Shown here piece by piece: positions 35,565-44,158 of a DNA stretch of 64,000 bases. A program made the translations under genes and the position numbers. The DNA comes from Paenibacillus sp. FSL R5-0623 (GTDB lineage: Bacteria > Bacillota > Bacilli > Paenibacillales > Paenibacillaceae): positions 1,302,001 to 1,366,000 of the forward strand of contig NZ_CP150233.1 in assembly GCF_037974265.1 (NCBI RefSeq). Reading direction: 5' to 3'. Under the pieces are notes generated by a model. The model had not been told where the DNA came from. It searched no databases and worked only from the letters and a program-made list of their open reading frames with translations. Position 1 is the first letter of the stretch; the number at the start of each line of letters is the position of its first letter.

Positions 35565-36839
35565 TTACTCTTCACTACCATTTTCTTTGGCCCAGATATT
35601 GAGTAATTTATCGGATGGAAGCAGGAACGTGAAAATCCCGAGCAGTGGCAGGAAGCTGCACATCTGCATTACCGGTGATACGCCGAAGACGTCAATCCAG
35701 TTGCCCAGCACGAGTGCGCCTAGACCTCCCATACCAAATGCCAGACCTGTGATCAGGCCCGAGACCGTTCCGATTTTGCCCGGAATCAGCATTTGTGCAT
35801 ATACAACCGTAACCGAGAAGCTGGATAACATGATAAAACCAATAATGGTTAGTAGTACGCCTGTCCAGAACAGATTCGCATAGGGTAACAACAGAGCCAG
35901 TGGAGCAGCTCCGGCCATGGACAGGAAGATCAGATTACGTTTGCCGAATCGATCCGCCAGTGGGCCTCCGAAGAACGTACCCAGTGCTCCGGCAGCCAGG
36001 AACAGGAAGATATAGATCTGCGCGTCCTCTGTGGACAATCCAAAGGTATCTTTCAAATTAAACGCATAAAAGCTACCGATGGAAGCGATATACCAGGAAC
36101 GAACAAAGACGAGCAAAATCAATAGCGTAATGGCGGCAGTAATCTTTTTGCGTAAAGCAGGATTGGGTGCACGACGAGCAGCGGCCTGTCTACGCAGATA
36201 TCCTCCCGATTGCAGCATGCGTCCATACCAACGGGCTATGTAGATCTGAACTGCAATCCCCATGGCAGCAATGCCTGTAAATCCAATGGCACCGAACAGT
36301 CCAAACGGGATAAAGATCCAGCGTGTAAGCAATGGGGCAAGGGATTGCCCAGCGTTACCACCGACTTGGAAGATGGACTGTGCCAGTCCACGGCGTTGCC
36401 CGGCAGCCATGTGTGATACACGCGAACCTTCCGGATGGAAAGCAGCGGAACCCAGACCGACAAAGATAACGGAAATCAGGACAGCCATATAACTGTCAGC
36501 GAAGGCCAACAGCAACATGCCGGTAAATGTAAAACCCATGCCAATGGGCAGGATGGATGGCGTCGGTTTTTTATCTGCAAACCAGCCTACGACAGGCTGC
36601 ATAATGGAAGCGGTAAAGTTGATAGCAAATGAGATCCATCCGATCTGAGTATACGTGAGATGCATAGAGTCTTTAAGAATCGGAAAAATGGCGGGAATAA
36701 CCGACTGGATCGAATCATTGAAGAGATGAACCAAACTGATGGCAATGAGTATCCGGTAAACGGTGCTTTGGGCATCCGATCCGGGTGGGGCTTTCGAACG
36801 CGCTGTGGCGTCCTTGGTTAATGAGGTTTGTGTAGACAT
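35565..36839 (-). CDS. MFS efflux transporter, Fsr-like
   Basis: The 424-residue protein has 12 predicted membrane helices with a cytoplasmic loop in the middle (RMLQSGGYLRRQAAARR). Features of the fosmidomycin-resistance (Fsr) subfamily are HLFNDSIQSVIPAIFPILKDSMHLTYTQIG at the start, GLGSAAFHPEGSRVSHMAAGQRRGLAQSIFQVGGNAGQ in the second loop and DRFGKRNLIFLSM. It probably exports a toxic compound. AAAGGAGA precedes the ATG at 36839 by 7 bases. It is monocistronic. An intriguing 20-codon plus-strand ORF lies on its upstream side. Confidence 0.9.
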   Translation of the reverse strand: MSTQTSLTKDATARSKAPPGSDAQSTVYRILIAISLVHLFNDSIQSVIPAIFPILKDSMHLTYTQIGWISFAINFTASIMQPVVGWFADKKPTPSILPIGMGFTFTGMLLLAFADSYMAVLISVIFVGLGSAAFHPEGSRVSHMAAGQRRGLAQSIFQVGGNAGQSLAPLLTRWIFIPFGLFGAIGFTGIAAMGIAVQIYIARWYGRMLQSGGYLRRQAAARRAPNPALRKKITAAITLLILLVFVRSWYIASIGSFYAFNLKDTFGLSTEDAQIYIFLFLAAGALGTFFGGPLADRFGKRNLIFLSMAGAAPLALLLPYANLFWTGVLLTIIGFIMLSSFSVTVVYAQMLIPGKIGTVSGLITGLAFGMGGLGALVLGNWIDVFGVSPVMQMCSFLPLLGIFTFLLPSDKLLNIWAKENGSEE

Positions 36840-37084
36840 GTACAATTCTCCTTTGGTCGCGGTCACGAGGGATCAGCGCCTGATGTTGTAATATATGCGT
36901 GTAAGCATATTGTTACATAATAGGATAGATTGATTGGACCGACAAGGGGAACAAGAGAAAACGTTGATGAATTCAATAGATGTTTTTTTATAGCCATTAC
37001 ATTTACAAAAGAAACGTATTACTTTAGCATCTACTGTAAGAAGAACCATATTTATGTGTAAGAAAGGATAGAGGAGGGATGGAT

Positions 37085-37147
37085 ATGAAATCCTTGTCAC
37101 CTTATGAATCCGCCAAACGTGAGTTGGTGATGATCCCATTGTATTGA
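37085..37147 (+). CDS. Possible 20-residue small protein
   Basis: The ORF encodes MKSLSPYESAKRELVMIPLY, with the strong ribosome binding site GAGGAGGG ending 6 bases before the ATG. A Rho-independent terminator follows 35 bp after the stop. It is divergent from the MFS transporter gene. It could be a regulatory small peptide, the truncated remnant of a larger gene, or spurious. No homologue is recalled, and its length prevents further inference. Confidence 0.4.
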   Translation: MKSLSPYESAKRELVMIPLY

Positions 37148-37182
37148 GAGACTGAGTTTCTAAAGGTGTATGCTAACCAAAG

Positions 37183-37223
37183 AAAAAGCCGAACTTCTTC
37201 AGTTTTGAAGAGTTCGGCTTTTC
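37183..37223. terminator. Bidirectional terminator after the small ORF and queF
   Basis: AAAAGCCGAACTTCTTCA pairs with TGAAGAGTTCGGCTTTT with one mismatch, with U-runs on both strands. It serves the small plus-strand ORF and the minus-strand queuosine operon. Confidence 0.85.
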
Positions 37224-37275
37224 TGTGTCCTATAATTTATTTTAGTTATAGCAGAGTTGATTTTTACCCGCCAGT

Positions 37276-37767
37276 TTAACGATTATCAATCGTCTCCGGG
37301 TACATATCATGATTCATCATACGGTGGTCAGCCATCTGTTCGTATTTCGTTCCCGGCTTGCCGTAGTTCGTATAAGGGTCAATGGAAATGCCGCCGCGCG
37401 GTGTGAATTTGCCCCATACTTCGATGTAGCGCGGGTCCATCAGCTTGATCAGGTCGTTCATGATGATGTTCACACAATCCTCGTGGAAATCACCATGGTT
37501 ACGGAAGCTGAACAGGTACAGCTTGAGTGATTTACTCTCGACCATTTTAACATCCGGAATGTAACTGATATAGATCGTCGCAAAGTCCGGCTGACCCGTA
37601 ATCGGGCACAGGCTGGTGAACTCCGGGCAGTTGAATTTCACAAAATAATCGCGGTACGGATGTTTGTTATCAAAGCTCTCCAGGATGCCCGGATCATATT
37701 CAAACGTATATTTTACGTTCTGGTTACCCAGCAACGTCACATCTTGCATTTCATCAGGTTGTCTCAT
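37276..37767 (-). CDS. queF: NADPH-dependent 7-cyano-7-deazaguanine reductase (preQ1 synthase)
   Basis: The 163-residue type I QueF has [18 protein letters not shown] with the catalytic Cys54 (second Cys) and Asp61, and the NADPH/substrate motif [22 protein letters not shown]. It reduces preQ0 to preQ1. The family start (about ten residues before VTLLGNQ) supports the ATG at 37767, with AAGGAG 13 bases upstream. An in-frame ATG at 37869 would add 34 non-conserved residues. It is the last gene of the queC-queD-queE-queF cluster, with a 150-bp gap after queE. Confidence 0.93.
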   Translation of the reverse strand: MRQPDEMQDVTLLGNQNVKYTFEYDPGILESFDNKHPYRDYFVKFNCPEFTSLCPITGQPDFATIYISYIPDVKMVESKSLKLYLFSFRNHGDFHEDCVNIIMNDLIKLMDPRYIEVWGKFTPRGGISIDPYTNYGKPGTKYEQMADHRMMNHDMYPETIDNR

Positions 37768-37882
37768 CGGTTCGTAAACACTCCTTGTTTCCGTCAAAGC
37801 CCAAAGCCTTGCGGTATATATGAATAGGCAATTTTTTGCCTGTTGAATTCGCTTATTTTCTAAGGACATTTCGTCCTCATCC

Positions 37883-37918
37883 TTACATCATGCCGCCCAT
37901 TCCACCTATACTGCCCAT
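37883..37918 (-). other. 11-codon ORF coupled to the queE stop (TAATG)
   Basis: The ATG overlaps the stop of queE in a TAATG junction and encodes [11 protein letters not shown] before a stop. Such a coupled start would be translated by terminating ribosomes. It resembles low-complexity Gly/Met tails. It may be a spurious reading frame, but its exact coupling and the long queE-queF gap make it worth noting. Confidence 0.25.
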
Positions 37919-38691
37919 TAAACGCCGCGTTTGTTGCCCCATACCAACGTATGAAGCTGTGGAAGCACACGAACATCATTCAGGTCATCAGAGGCGCTGA
38001 CTTGGTCAATCAGCAACTCATAACGAGCAAGCAGGGAGGACGCCAGATCTGGCGTATCGGCGGAAGTCACATCCGGGTTCCCGGTTTGTAAAAATAAATC
38101 CGTGCCCGGATACCGTGCATGTACACGGCGGGCATAGTCCAAGTCTGTCTCATCGAAGATCACGATCTTCAGACTGTGACTTCGTTCTACCGGGCCAGCG
38201 GCGAGCCGTCCGATCAGATCATCCAGCACGGCCCAATCGGTGTCCATGCCGGAGCTTGGTGGCTTAGGCGAGACGGTGACTTCGTCAATGTCCGCCAGCC
38301 AAGGCTGCCAGCGGGAGCCCTGCGTCTCCACCGCGGTGCGGATGCCGTTCTCCCGCAGCAGGGCAACCAACCCGCCCAGCGAAGCAAGCAGGGCGGGATT
38401 ACCGCCAGAGATGGTGACATGGGAGAAACGGGTGCCGCCAACGCGGCGCAATTCTTCCCATACGTCCTCTGGCGTAATCATTCGAATCTGGTCCTTGCCA
38501 CTGCCGTCCCAGGTAAAGGCCGAGTCGCACCAGGAGCAGCGATAATCGCAGCCCGCGGTGCGAACAAACATCGTTTTTTGCCCGATGACCATGCCTTCGC
38601 CTTGAACCGTCGGACCAAAAATCTCCATCACGGGAATACGAGCCTCTTTGCGAGATCCCGTCTCATTCACCTGCTGTGTCACACTACTCAT
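37918..38691 (-). CDS. queE: 7-carboxy-7-deazaguanine synthase, radical SAM
   Basis: The 257-residue protein has the QueE radical SAM cluster CDYRCSWC (Cys48, Cys52, Cys55; CX3CX2C) preceded by PTVQGEGMVIGQKTMFVR and followed by the SAM-binding TISGGNPAL. It converts CPH4 to CDG, needs Mg2+, and acts in the cytosol between QueD and QueC in queuosine biosynthesis. It overlaps the queD end by 8 bp. The GC content of its middle part is clearly higher than in its neighbours (runs such as GGCGGCTCGCCGCTGG-type codons), possibly a sign of a different origin. Confidence 0.95.
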   Translation of the reverse strand: MSSVTQQVNETGSRKEARIPVMEIFGPTVQGEGMVIGQKTMFVRTAGCDYRCSWCDSAFTWDGSGKDQIRMITPEDVWEELRRVGGTRFSHVTISGGNPALLASLGGLVALLRENGIRTAVETQGSRWQPWLADIDEVTVSPKPPSSGMDTDWAVLDDLIGRLAAGPVERSHSLKIVIFDETDLDYARRVHARYPGTDLFLQTGNPDVTSADTPDLASSLLARYELLIDQVSASDDLNDVRVLPQLHTLVWGNKRGV

Positions 38692-39175
38692 GGATCATCC
38701 ACTCCCGTCTCGCTTCCGCGTAACTGGTTGGTGTCTCGAAGAGTCGGACAAACTCGGTCCGCCCACCATCGGTCAGCCCGGCATAGGGTTCTGTTTGCAA
38801 GGCATGTTCCATCTGTTCGAATAGCCAAACGACCATATTTTCAGCCGTTGTATTCATTAAAGGAAGTGTCTCGTTGAGGTACTGATGATCCAGATATCCC
38901 TCAATTTGAGTTTTCCATATATCTTTGATATGTCCAAAATCAACCGTCAGCCCGGTTTCACCCGGATAACCGCTGATGCCAAAAATAACTTTATACGTAT
39001 GACCGTGCAGGTTCTTGCACTTGCCTTCATAACAATGCAGATGATGTGCTGCGTCAAAGGTGAATTCTTTGCTTACAAGTACACGTTTGCGGTGATAGCG
39101 CAGCTGGGTGGGCAGAATATCTTCTCCGATGCGTTGCAGATGCTCTACAATACGGAATGTTCCCGGCTCTCTCAT
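38684..39175 (-). CDS. queD: 6-carboxy-5,6,7,8-tetrahydropterin synthase
   Basis: The 163-residue protein has the zinc-and-catalysis signature [21 protein letters not shown] (His44/45 region, Cys53, His57, His59), the VDFGHIK loop and LDHQYLNE. It makes CPH4 from dihydroneopterin triphosphate. The N-terminal roughly 30 residues ([19 protein letters not shown]) are an extension relative to E. coli QueD but common in Bacillales. The ATG overlaps the queC stop by 4 bases (ATGA). Confidence 0.95.
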   Translation of the reverse strand: MREPGTFRIVEHLQRIGEDILPTQLRYHRKRVLVSKEFTFDAAHHLHCYEGKCKNLHGHTYKVIFGISGYPGETGLTVDFGHIKDIWKTQIEGYLDHQYLNETLPLMNTTAENMVVWLFEQMEHALQTEPYAGLTDGGRTEFVRLFETPTSYAEARREWMIHE

Positions 39176-39855
39176 CGTATATCCACTCCCGCCGATTCAG
39201 CAGCAGTACGTTGCTGTACATAACGATCCAATCCGGCTTTGCGCAGTTTGCATGCGGGGCAATCTCCGCATCCATCGCCGATCACGCCGTTATAACAGGT
39301 CAGAGTACGCTCGCGGACATAATCAAAAGCACCGAGATCATCGGCCATCTTCCACGTTTGGGCTTTGTCCAGCCACATGAGCGGGGTGTGAATGACAAAT
39401 GGGTAGTCCATTGACAGGTTAAGCGTCACATTCATCGACTTCACAAATGAATCCCGGCAATCCGGGTATCCGCTGAAATCCGTCTCGCATACACCTGTAA
39501 CCAGGTGACGTGCTCCTTTTTGCTTTGCCATAATGGCCGCAAAACTGAGGAACAGCAAATTTCGTCCATCTACAAATGTACTCGGTAATTCGCCTTCTTC
39601 ATGCGTAATCTCCACATCCGTGCGAGTGAGCGCATTGGGGGCAAGCTGATTTAACAGGCTCATATCGAGTACCGTTTGCTGTACACCCAAATCACGGGCG
39701 ATCTCGGCTGCACATTCAATCTCCAGCTTATGGCGTTGACCGTAATCAAACGTAACAACCTCGACTTCGGCAAACTGTTGTTTGGCCCAGAACAGACACG
39801 TGGTACTATCCTGACCTCCGCTGAATACAACGACTGCTTTTTCTTCGTTCAACAT
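39172..39855 (-). CDS. queC: 7-cyano-7-deazaguanine (preQ0) synthase
   Basis: The 227-residue ATP-dependent enzyme has the PP-loop SGGQDS at residues 12-17 and the zinc-binding cluster [14 protein letters not shown] near the C-terminus. It converts CDG and ammonia to preQ0. It is the first gene of the queuosine operon; GAGAGG lies 7 bases before the ATG. Its 150-nt leader carries the preQ1-type riboswitch and terminator described separately. Confidence 0.96.
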   Translation of the reverse strand: MLNEEKAVVVFSGGQDSTTCLFWAKQQFAEVEVVTFDYGQRHKLEIECAAEIARDLGVQQTVLDMSLLNQLAPNALTRTDVEITHEEGELPSTFVDGRNLLFLSFAAIMAKQKGARHLVTGVCETDFSGYPDCRDSFVKSMNVTLNLSMDYPFVIHTPLMWLDKAQTWKMADDLGAFDYVRERTLTCYNGVIGDGCGDCPACKLRKAGLDRYVQQRTAAESAGVDIR

Positions 39856-39940
39856 AAAAAAACCTCTCTATCTTCTTGAGATCAAACCATGCACATAGGC
39901 ATAGAGTGTCGGAAGAACAGAGAAGTTCATGAACTGGCAT

Positions 39941-40050
39941 CCATCAAAAAACACACCTTCTCAATAACCGCTTCAAAAAAAGCAGCCATGAGCAAGTGTC
40001 CTTAGTTTTTTACGTACATGATTGCATGGTGACCGCAACGTGTACGCAAG
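39941..40050 (-). promoter_or_regulatory. preQ1-I-type riboswitch with attenuator, leader of queC operon
   Basis: On the minus strand the leader contains AAAAAACTAAGGA (40009 to 39997), the hallmark A-rich tail and AAGG of preQ1-I aptamers. It is directly preceded by a helix CGTACA/TGTACG (40047-40012) whose loop holds a TTGC...GCAA mini-stem and UCACC. Downstream, an extended hairpin (ACACTTGCTCA with TGAGAAGGTGT, enclosing GCTGCTT/AAGCGGT) ends in TTTTTT at about 39950, a terminator whose 5' arm abuts the aptamer tail. preQ1 would cause termination. The unusually long loop differs from the compact consensus. Confidence 0.75.
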
Positions 40051-40115
40051 ACTTATACTGACCATCACATGATCAAGTCTTATAGAGGGAGTTCGCGAAC
40101 CTCTCCCATGCCGTA

Positions 40116-40275
40116 GGGCGTGTCTCAAAACTCGCTGAAGTGCACCTTTTACCGCCTTTTCGCCCCATGCTGCGTCACTTTCCCTTGACGTGCCTCGGCA
40201 CGCCTGCGGAAAACTTCCTTGCTTGGAACGAAAATTCGGCAAAATCTGCTTCCTTCAGAGTTCTCAGACACGCCC
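40116..40275. mobile_element. 160-bp MITE-like element with TA target duplication
   Basis: The terminal inverted repeats start GGGCGTGTCT and extend imperfectly through CAAAACTCGCTGAAG, about 30 bp per side. TA dinucleotides flank both ends, as for IS630/Tc1-type elements. The interior has no ORF. Outside the TA, CCATGCC and GGCATGG are complementary. If the element is removed they leave a 7-bp stem with a GTAT loop and a following ATTTTCTTCTTC, suggesting insertion into a terminator loop. Alternatively the inverted repeats simply extend further. Confidence 0.75.
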
Positions 40276-40389
40276 TATGGCATGGATTTTCTTCTTCAAT
40301 TGTCTGAACCATTATAACATGAAACGGTGTGGTGACCACCCCACTGGAGCAGAGTGGCAGCTCATCGGTCGGTTCCATCAACTAAAAGC

Positions 40390-41094
40390 TTATTTGATCA
40401 ATACATTGCCGAAAGGGATCACTTCTTTCAGAATTCGTTTGAACAGTCCCTCATCGTTAAGATCCTGTTCCAAGCGGTGATTCTCACGTCCAGCCTGAAA
40501 GAGTACAGATCCATTCCCGGTCATCTTCCAATGATAATTCATATGCTGACTGGCAAGGTTGTTACCATATACGGTGAGTTCCAGATGTGCATTTTCGGGA
40601 TAAGCAATAATGCTGCCAGCATCCACATAGAGTGGCGCTGTTGGGTGAAGTTCCTGTTGGCAGACCTGACCTTGAGTGAGCAATCCGATTTTGCCTTTGC
40701 CGGAAAATTTCATTTTCACTGCATCACGGGTGATCAGCATATTTTTGATTTTCTGAATTTTGGTATGCATGGTTACACCATCAGAGTAGAAGAACAGGTG
40801 GCGGAAGTCATAGAGCAGATCACTGTCCTCCGTGAGCTCCACTTCCTTCATGGTGAATCCGGGAGGCAGGGCAGCCACAAATTGGCAAGGTCCGGTGATT
40901 TCGGATTTAATCAGCTTTTTTTTGCGATATATGCCCGTGATATTCATGAATTTATCATTGCGATTCCCACTTGGACCGCGGAAGGCTACAATCTGCTGCG
41001 GATGCAAAATATGAAGGCGGTCATCTTTAATCAGTGAAAATGTGACGACTTGTCCTGCTCCGCCTGCTTCAGCATTGTTCAGGTGTATGTTCAT
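40390..41094 (-). CDS. AIM24 family protein
   Basis: The 234-residue protein is nearly all beta-strand with the family landmarks FRGPSGNRNDKFMNI (about 38-52), KFSGKGKIGLLTQGQ (about 130-144), PTAPLYVDAGSIIAYPENAHLEL and FKRILKEVIPFG. AIM24 proteins share a tubby-like or mitochondrial-import-linked fold; the bacterial function is unknown. AGGAG precedes the ATG. It follows the coiled-coil membrane protein gene after an 18-bp gap, and the two are probably one operon. Confidence 0.85.
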   Translation of the reverse strand: MNIHLNNAEAGGAGQVVTFSLIKDDRLHILHPQQIVAFRGPSGNRNDKFMNITGIYRKKKLIKSEITGPCQFVAALPPGFTMKEVELTEDSDLLYDFRHLFFYSDGVTMHTKIQKIKNMLITRDAVKMKFSGKGKIGLLTQGQVCQQELHPTAPLYVDAGSIIAYPENAHLELTVYGNNLASQHMNYHWKMTGNGSVLFQAGRENHRLEQDLNDEGLFKRILKEVIPFGNVLIK

Positions 41095-41112
41095 GCAGTT
41101 GCTCCTGTTCTT

Positions 41113-41568
41113 TTATACTCGGCCTGAACGGCGACGCATTCCCCAGCGCATCACACGAATCAGAACAAAGTAACCCAATATGAGAGAAACGACAGTGATG
41201 ACCATCGTCTGAATTCGTTTGGTGGTAGCTGCTTTGGCATTCTGGTCATCCTGCAGTTTGCTTACCATTTCAGTAAGTTTCTGGTTCTGAGCCAGTAGTT
41301 GTTCGTTCTGGGTCTTAAATGCTTCGACATTGGCCTGGGCTTGTCCCAACTGAGCAGATGTTTGATTTAATTGCTCCATTGTTTGGTTATAACTTTCCTG
41401 CAGAGCGTTCACTTCTCCGGGCAGTTCGGAGACTCGCTCCCATCCGCTGTATATATCAGTAAAAATATTAGCACTGGCTGCACTTACTGTCGAAGTGATC
41501 GAAACGGTAAATAGAATGCATGTGGTGAATAACACCCGAATGAAATAACCCTGAATGGATTTTGGCAT
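41113..41568 (-). CDS. Exported coiled-coil membrane protein
   Basis: The protein has about 151 residues. A signal peptide or N-terminal helix (about 8-30, cleavage near VSA-ASA) is followed by a heptad-rich coiled coil with many Gln (about 48-110: LQESYNQTMEQLNQTSAQLGQAQ). A C-terminal membrane helix (about 122-142) ends in a basic tail RWGMRRRSGR. The topology is an extracytoplasmic coiled coil anchored at its C-terminus. I chose the ATG at 41568 with GAGGTG 6 bases upstream. It is the upstream gene of the AIM24 pair. Function is unknown. Confidence 0.7.
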   Translation of the reverse strand: MPKSIQGYFIRVLFTTCILFTVSITSTVSAASANIFTDIYSGWERVSELPGEVNALQESYNQTMEQLNQTSAQLGQAQANVEAFKTQNEQLLAQNQKLTEMVSKLQDDQNAKAATTKRIQTMVITVVSLILGYFVLIRVMRWGMRRRSGRV

Positions 41569-41899
41569 CGTTAACACCTCTTTCTTCGGTTAGATAGATC
41601 AATCGCCGAATTCGTCGTCTATTGTTGAAATACGGCTCTTACATTATACGTCAAAACCGGGACGATGGGTTCAAGATGATATCGGTTTATTACCCGAAAT
41701 ATTTAAAATGATTTAGGAACACGGCTGTTTAACTTACAAATCAGTGGGGTAATAGAACGATAGGCAAGCACACCGGACCGTTTTAACACATCTTTTACTT
41801 CAGCTCCGGGTGCATGTTATTCACAAATACGCAATTTAATGAACGATACCAATATATCCGATTGAATATAAGATCGTGAACATGAAGGAGTAGAAAGAT

Positions 41900-42067
41900 A
41901 TGTACACAACAGATCAGAACACATCAACCAAAACAATTATGATCACTGTTAATGGAGAGCCAGTAGGCCGTAAGCTGGTCATTGATAGTGTCACCTATGC
42001 TCCGGTAACCGAAGCAGATAGCACACAGTATTTACACAAAATGGGAATCCATCATCCTACTGTTTAA
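41900..42067 (+). CDS. Small 55-residue hypothetical protein
   Basis: The ORF at 41900 has AAGGAG 9 bases before its ATG. It encodes a small soluble protein with strand-like sequence TIMITVNGEPVGRKLVI and SVTYAPVTEA, reminiscent of the beta-hairpin of copper amine oxidase N-terminal-like (stalk) domains. That similarity is a pattern only. No signal peptide or membrane helix is present. It is an isolated gene without evident operon partners. Confidence 0.65.
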   Translation: MYTTDQNTSTKTIMITVNGEPVGRKLVIDSVTYAPVTEADSTQYLHKMGIHHPTV

Positions 42068-42274
42068 TTTGGGACTTGTCATAAATAAGTGATTGAAAAG
42101 CTTGGCATAGCGCCAGGCTTTTTCGTCGTTTATTGTCGTATTGAGACGGATTTAGGGATATAAAACTAATATATTGGAAAAATTTAATGGGAACATGTGT
42201 TCCGTGACAATATAGTGTCCATTCACCCTGATAACTTAGAAGATAATACATATAAATCGGGGGAGAGACTACCA

Positions 42275-42979
42275 GTGAACTCAGTCTTTGAAGTATCTTA
42301 TTCGTGGAATAAAGAGGCCATACCGACAGGGGGAGCCGACCCCGTATATATGATGGTAGAGTGGCGTAACGGTGCCCCTGCCAAAAGACTTAGGAAAATA
42401 GCACCCAAAATTGTATCAAGAGATTTGGAACTTTTGCTCAAACCGGAATATGGAGTACAGCTAAAAGGTATCTATGGATGTCGTTCCAAAGAAACGGATA
42501 TTGGCTGGGTACTGAGGCTTGGCGATATGTACAAGGGGGAAAGTAAGCAAATTTTGCTTGAATTCGTCATGGGACCCCGTGCATCAGGAAAAGCTGCCGT
42601 ATGTTCAGCCTATTGGAGCACAAGGAAGTTGAAACAAAGTCAACGTGTATTGTTACGAAGAGAACAGTTGTATATTCAGTACACCAGTCATCTGGGCATG
42701 TTGCGACAGCCCGAAGATCCCAAGGTGGAGAAAACGATCAAATTAAGTGAAACGGTGCCCTTGATCAAACAAGCCCTGCGCGCTTACGAAAGAGGACGGG
42801 TTCAAGAGGGAAACAATATGTTGCGTCGTCATGCAGATGCATTGTTAATTGAAGCTGCACGGAAACAGGATCTGGACTATTACGCGGAAGCCGAGATCGT
42901 CGAAAAGCTGCGTTATCACTACGAGATCACGTTTACAACCGGATATCATGATCGTGAAAAAAAGATATTAGGGGAATAG
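42275..42979 (+). CDS. Protein resembling the C-terminal part of VWA-domain proteins
   Basis: The 234-residue protein begins at the GTG at 42275, supported by GGGGGAGAG 8 bases upstream. The order of segments, a strand-rich part (KIAPKIVSRDLELLLKPEYGVQLKGIYG), LGDMYKGESKQILLEFVM, then helices with KQALRAYERGRVQEGNNMLRRHADALL, matches the region after the VWA domain of YfbK-like proteins. Here no VWA domain or MIDAS motif (DxSxS) precedes it. It is either a stand-alone module or a truncated remnant that still has a good start site. Confidence 0.55.
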   Translation: MNSVFEVSYSWNKEAIPTGGADPVYMMVEWRNGAPAKRLRKIAPKIVSRDLELLLKPEYGVQLKGIYGCRSKETDIGWVLRLGDMYKGESKQILLEFVMGPRASGKAAVCSAYWSTRKLKQSQRVLLRREQLYIQYTSHLGMLRQPEDPKVEKTIKLSETVPLIKQALRAYERGRVQEGNNMLRRHADALLIEAARKQDLDYYAEAEIVEKLRYHYEITFTTGYHDREKKILGE

Positions 42980-43129
42980 GGTTGATTTCAAATGGTAACG
43001 GTTAGAGTGAGTCTACATATTTGAAGGTGAAGTTTAGGAGAAGGTCGAATGTATGTATCAATATCATATTAAACAATGGATGGAGTTGTATCAAATTTAT
43101 TGAAACAACATCGTGGAGGGTCCGGCAAA

Positions 43130-44101
43130 ATGACAGACCGACTAATCCGATTAATGCGCATTATAACGCTGGTACAGGCCAAGCCGGGCATTCTGGCACG
43201 TGAGCTTGCCGAGCGATGCGAGACAACGGAAAGGACGATATACCGCGACATGGAGGCCCTCAGTGCAATGCATATCCCGATCGCCAATATGGGACACGGG
43301 CAAGGGTACATGTTTATCAGCCAGTTTGCCATGTATCCGCTAAATTGGTCTGATGAAGAAGCCCAAGCTTTCATGCATCTTGCTGAAGTTATGGAGAATA
43401 TTCGTCCTTTGCTGAAACCTGCTTTTGAGAGCGCTTATGAGAAAGTGGTTGCTGCGAGTCAGAAAAACAAAACAGAACGAGTGGAATGGTCGGAGCATAT
43501 TAGTAGTTTGTTTAAACTGGGGTTGCCTGTATGGCAAAATGAGAGAAATGATCCACAGAATCAATCTCTAATTCCCCTGCTTCAGGCTGGCATTTCACAG
43601 AACACCATTGAAGGGGAATATCTGTCTCAAGGTAAAAAAGGGATCGTACGCATAGATCCTTACTGTCTTATCCCTCGCGAGTACAGATTTGAGCTGTTAG
43701 CATATTGTCACCTGTCGGAGAAACTTCGAATCTTTCAGGTAAGTCGGCTGCAGAAGATACGAATATTGCCACGCACGTTTCGCAAAGAGGATCATCTCAT
43801 ACAATCGCATTTCCACATTCCTTGGGCATACGAGGGAAGTACGGAGTGGACAGCGTTCAAAATTCGATTTGCACCCCATGCTGTGAAGCGAGTGATGCAG
43901 GAGCAATTTTTTATGCGACCGATCCTAACCATTGAACCGGAAGGTAGCCTGTTATTTGAAGCCATATTAAGTGATGTTGACGAATTTCTCGTATGGATAT
44001 CTAAATATGGACCTGATGCGGAAATCCTCGAACCGGAGATCTGCCGCATCAAGATGAAAGAACGTCTGAATGATTGGCAACAAATGTACAATAAAAGTTG
44101 A
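43130..44101 (+). CDS. WYL-domain transcriptional regulator
   Basis: The 323-residue YafY-type regulator has an N-terminal winged helix (LARELAERCETTERTIYRDMEALSAMHIPI, about 25-60) and a WYL domain with DPYCLIPREYRFELLAYCHLSEKLRIFQVSRLQKIRIL (about 190-230). The C-terminal extension ends in EFLVWISKYGPDAEILEP. The ATG at 43130 has GGAGGG 9 bases upstream. Its targets are not evident; the preceding VWA-like gene and the 60-bp gap to the next convergent gene give no clue. Confidence 0.85.
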   Translation: MTDRLIRLMRIITLVQAKPGILARELAERCETTERTIYRDMEALSAMHIPIANMGHGQGYMFISQFAMYPLNWSDEEAQAFMHLAEVMENIRPLLKPAFESAYEKVVAASQKNKTERVEWSEHISSLFKLGLPVWQNERNDPQNQSLIPLLQAGISQNTIEGEYLSQGKKGIVRIDPYCLIPREYRFELLAYCHLSEKLRIFQVSRLQKIRILPRTFRKEDHLIQSHFHIPWAYEGSTEWTAFKIRFAPHAVKRVMQEQFFMRPILTIEPEGSLLFEAILSDVDEFLVWISKYGPDAEILEPEICRIKMKERLNDWQQMYNKS

Positions 44102-44158
44102 GATTAGAATGCCATCCATCCTAAGGCAAAATACGATTAAGTAGCATGCTGTGGACGT

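Noticed and set aside
37276..37869. queF with a 34-residue N-terminal extension
   Set aside because: Type I QueF proteins start about ten residues before the VTLLGNQ segment; the extension has no family resemblance.
38119..38877. 252-residue plus-strand frame
   Set aside because: It is antisense to queE and queD, and its composition follows the GC-rich queE codons in the wrong frame.
40354..41037. 227-residue plus-strand frame
   Set aside because: It is antisense to the AIM24 gene without a ribosome binding site.
42275..42979. Start at 42197 instead of the GTG at 42275
   Set aside because: The ATG at 42197 lacks a ribosome binding site, while the GTG has GGGGGAGAG 8 bases upstream.
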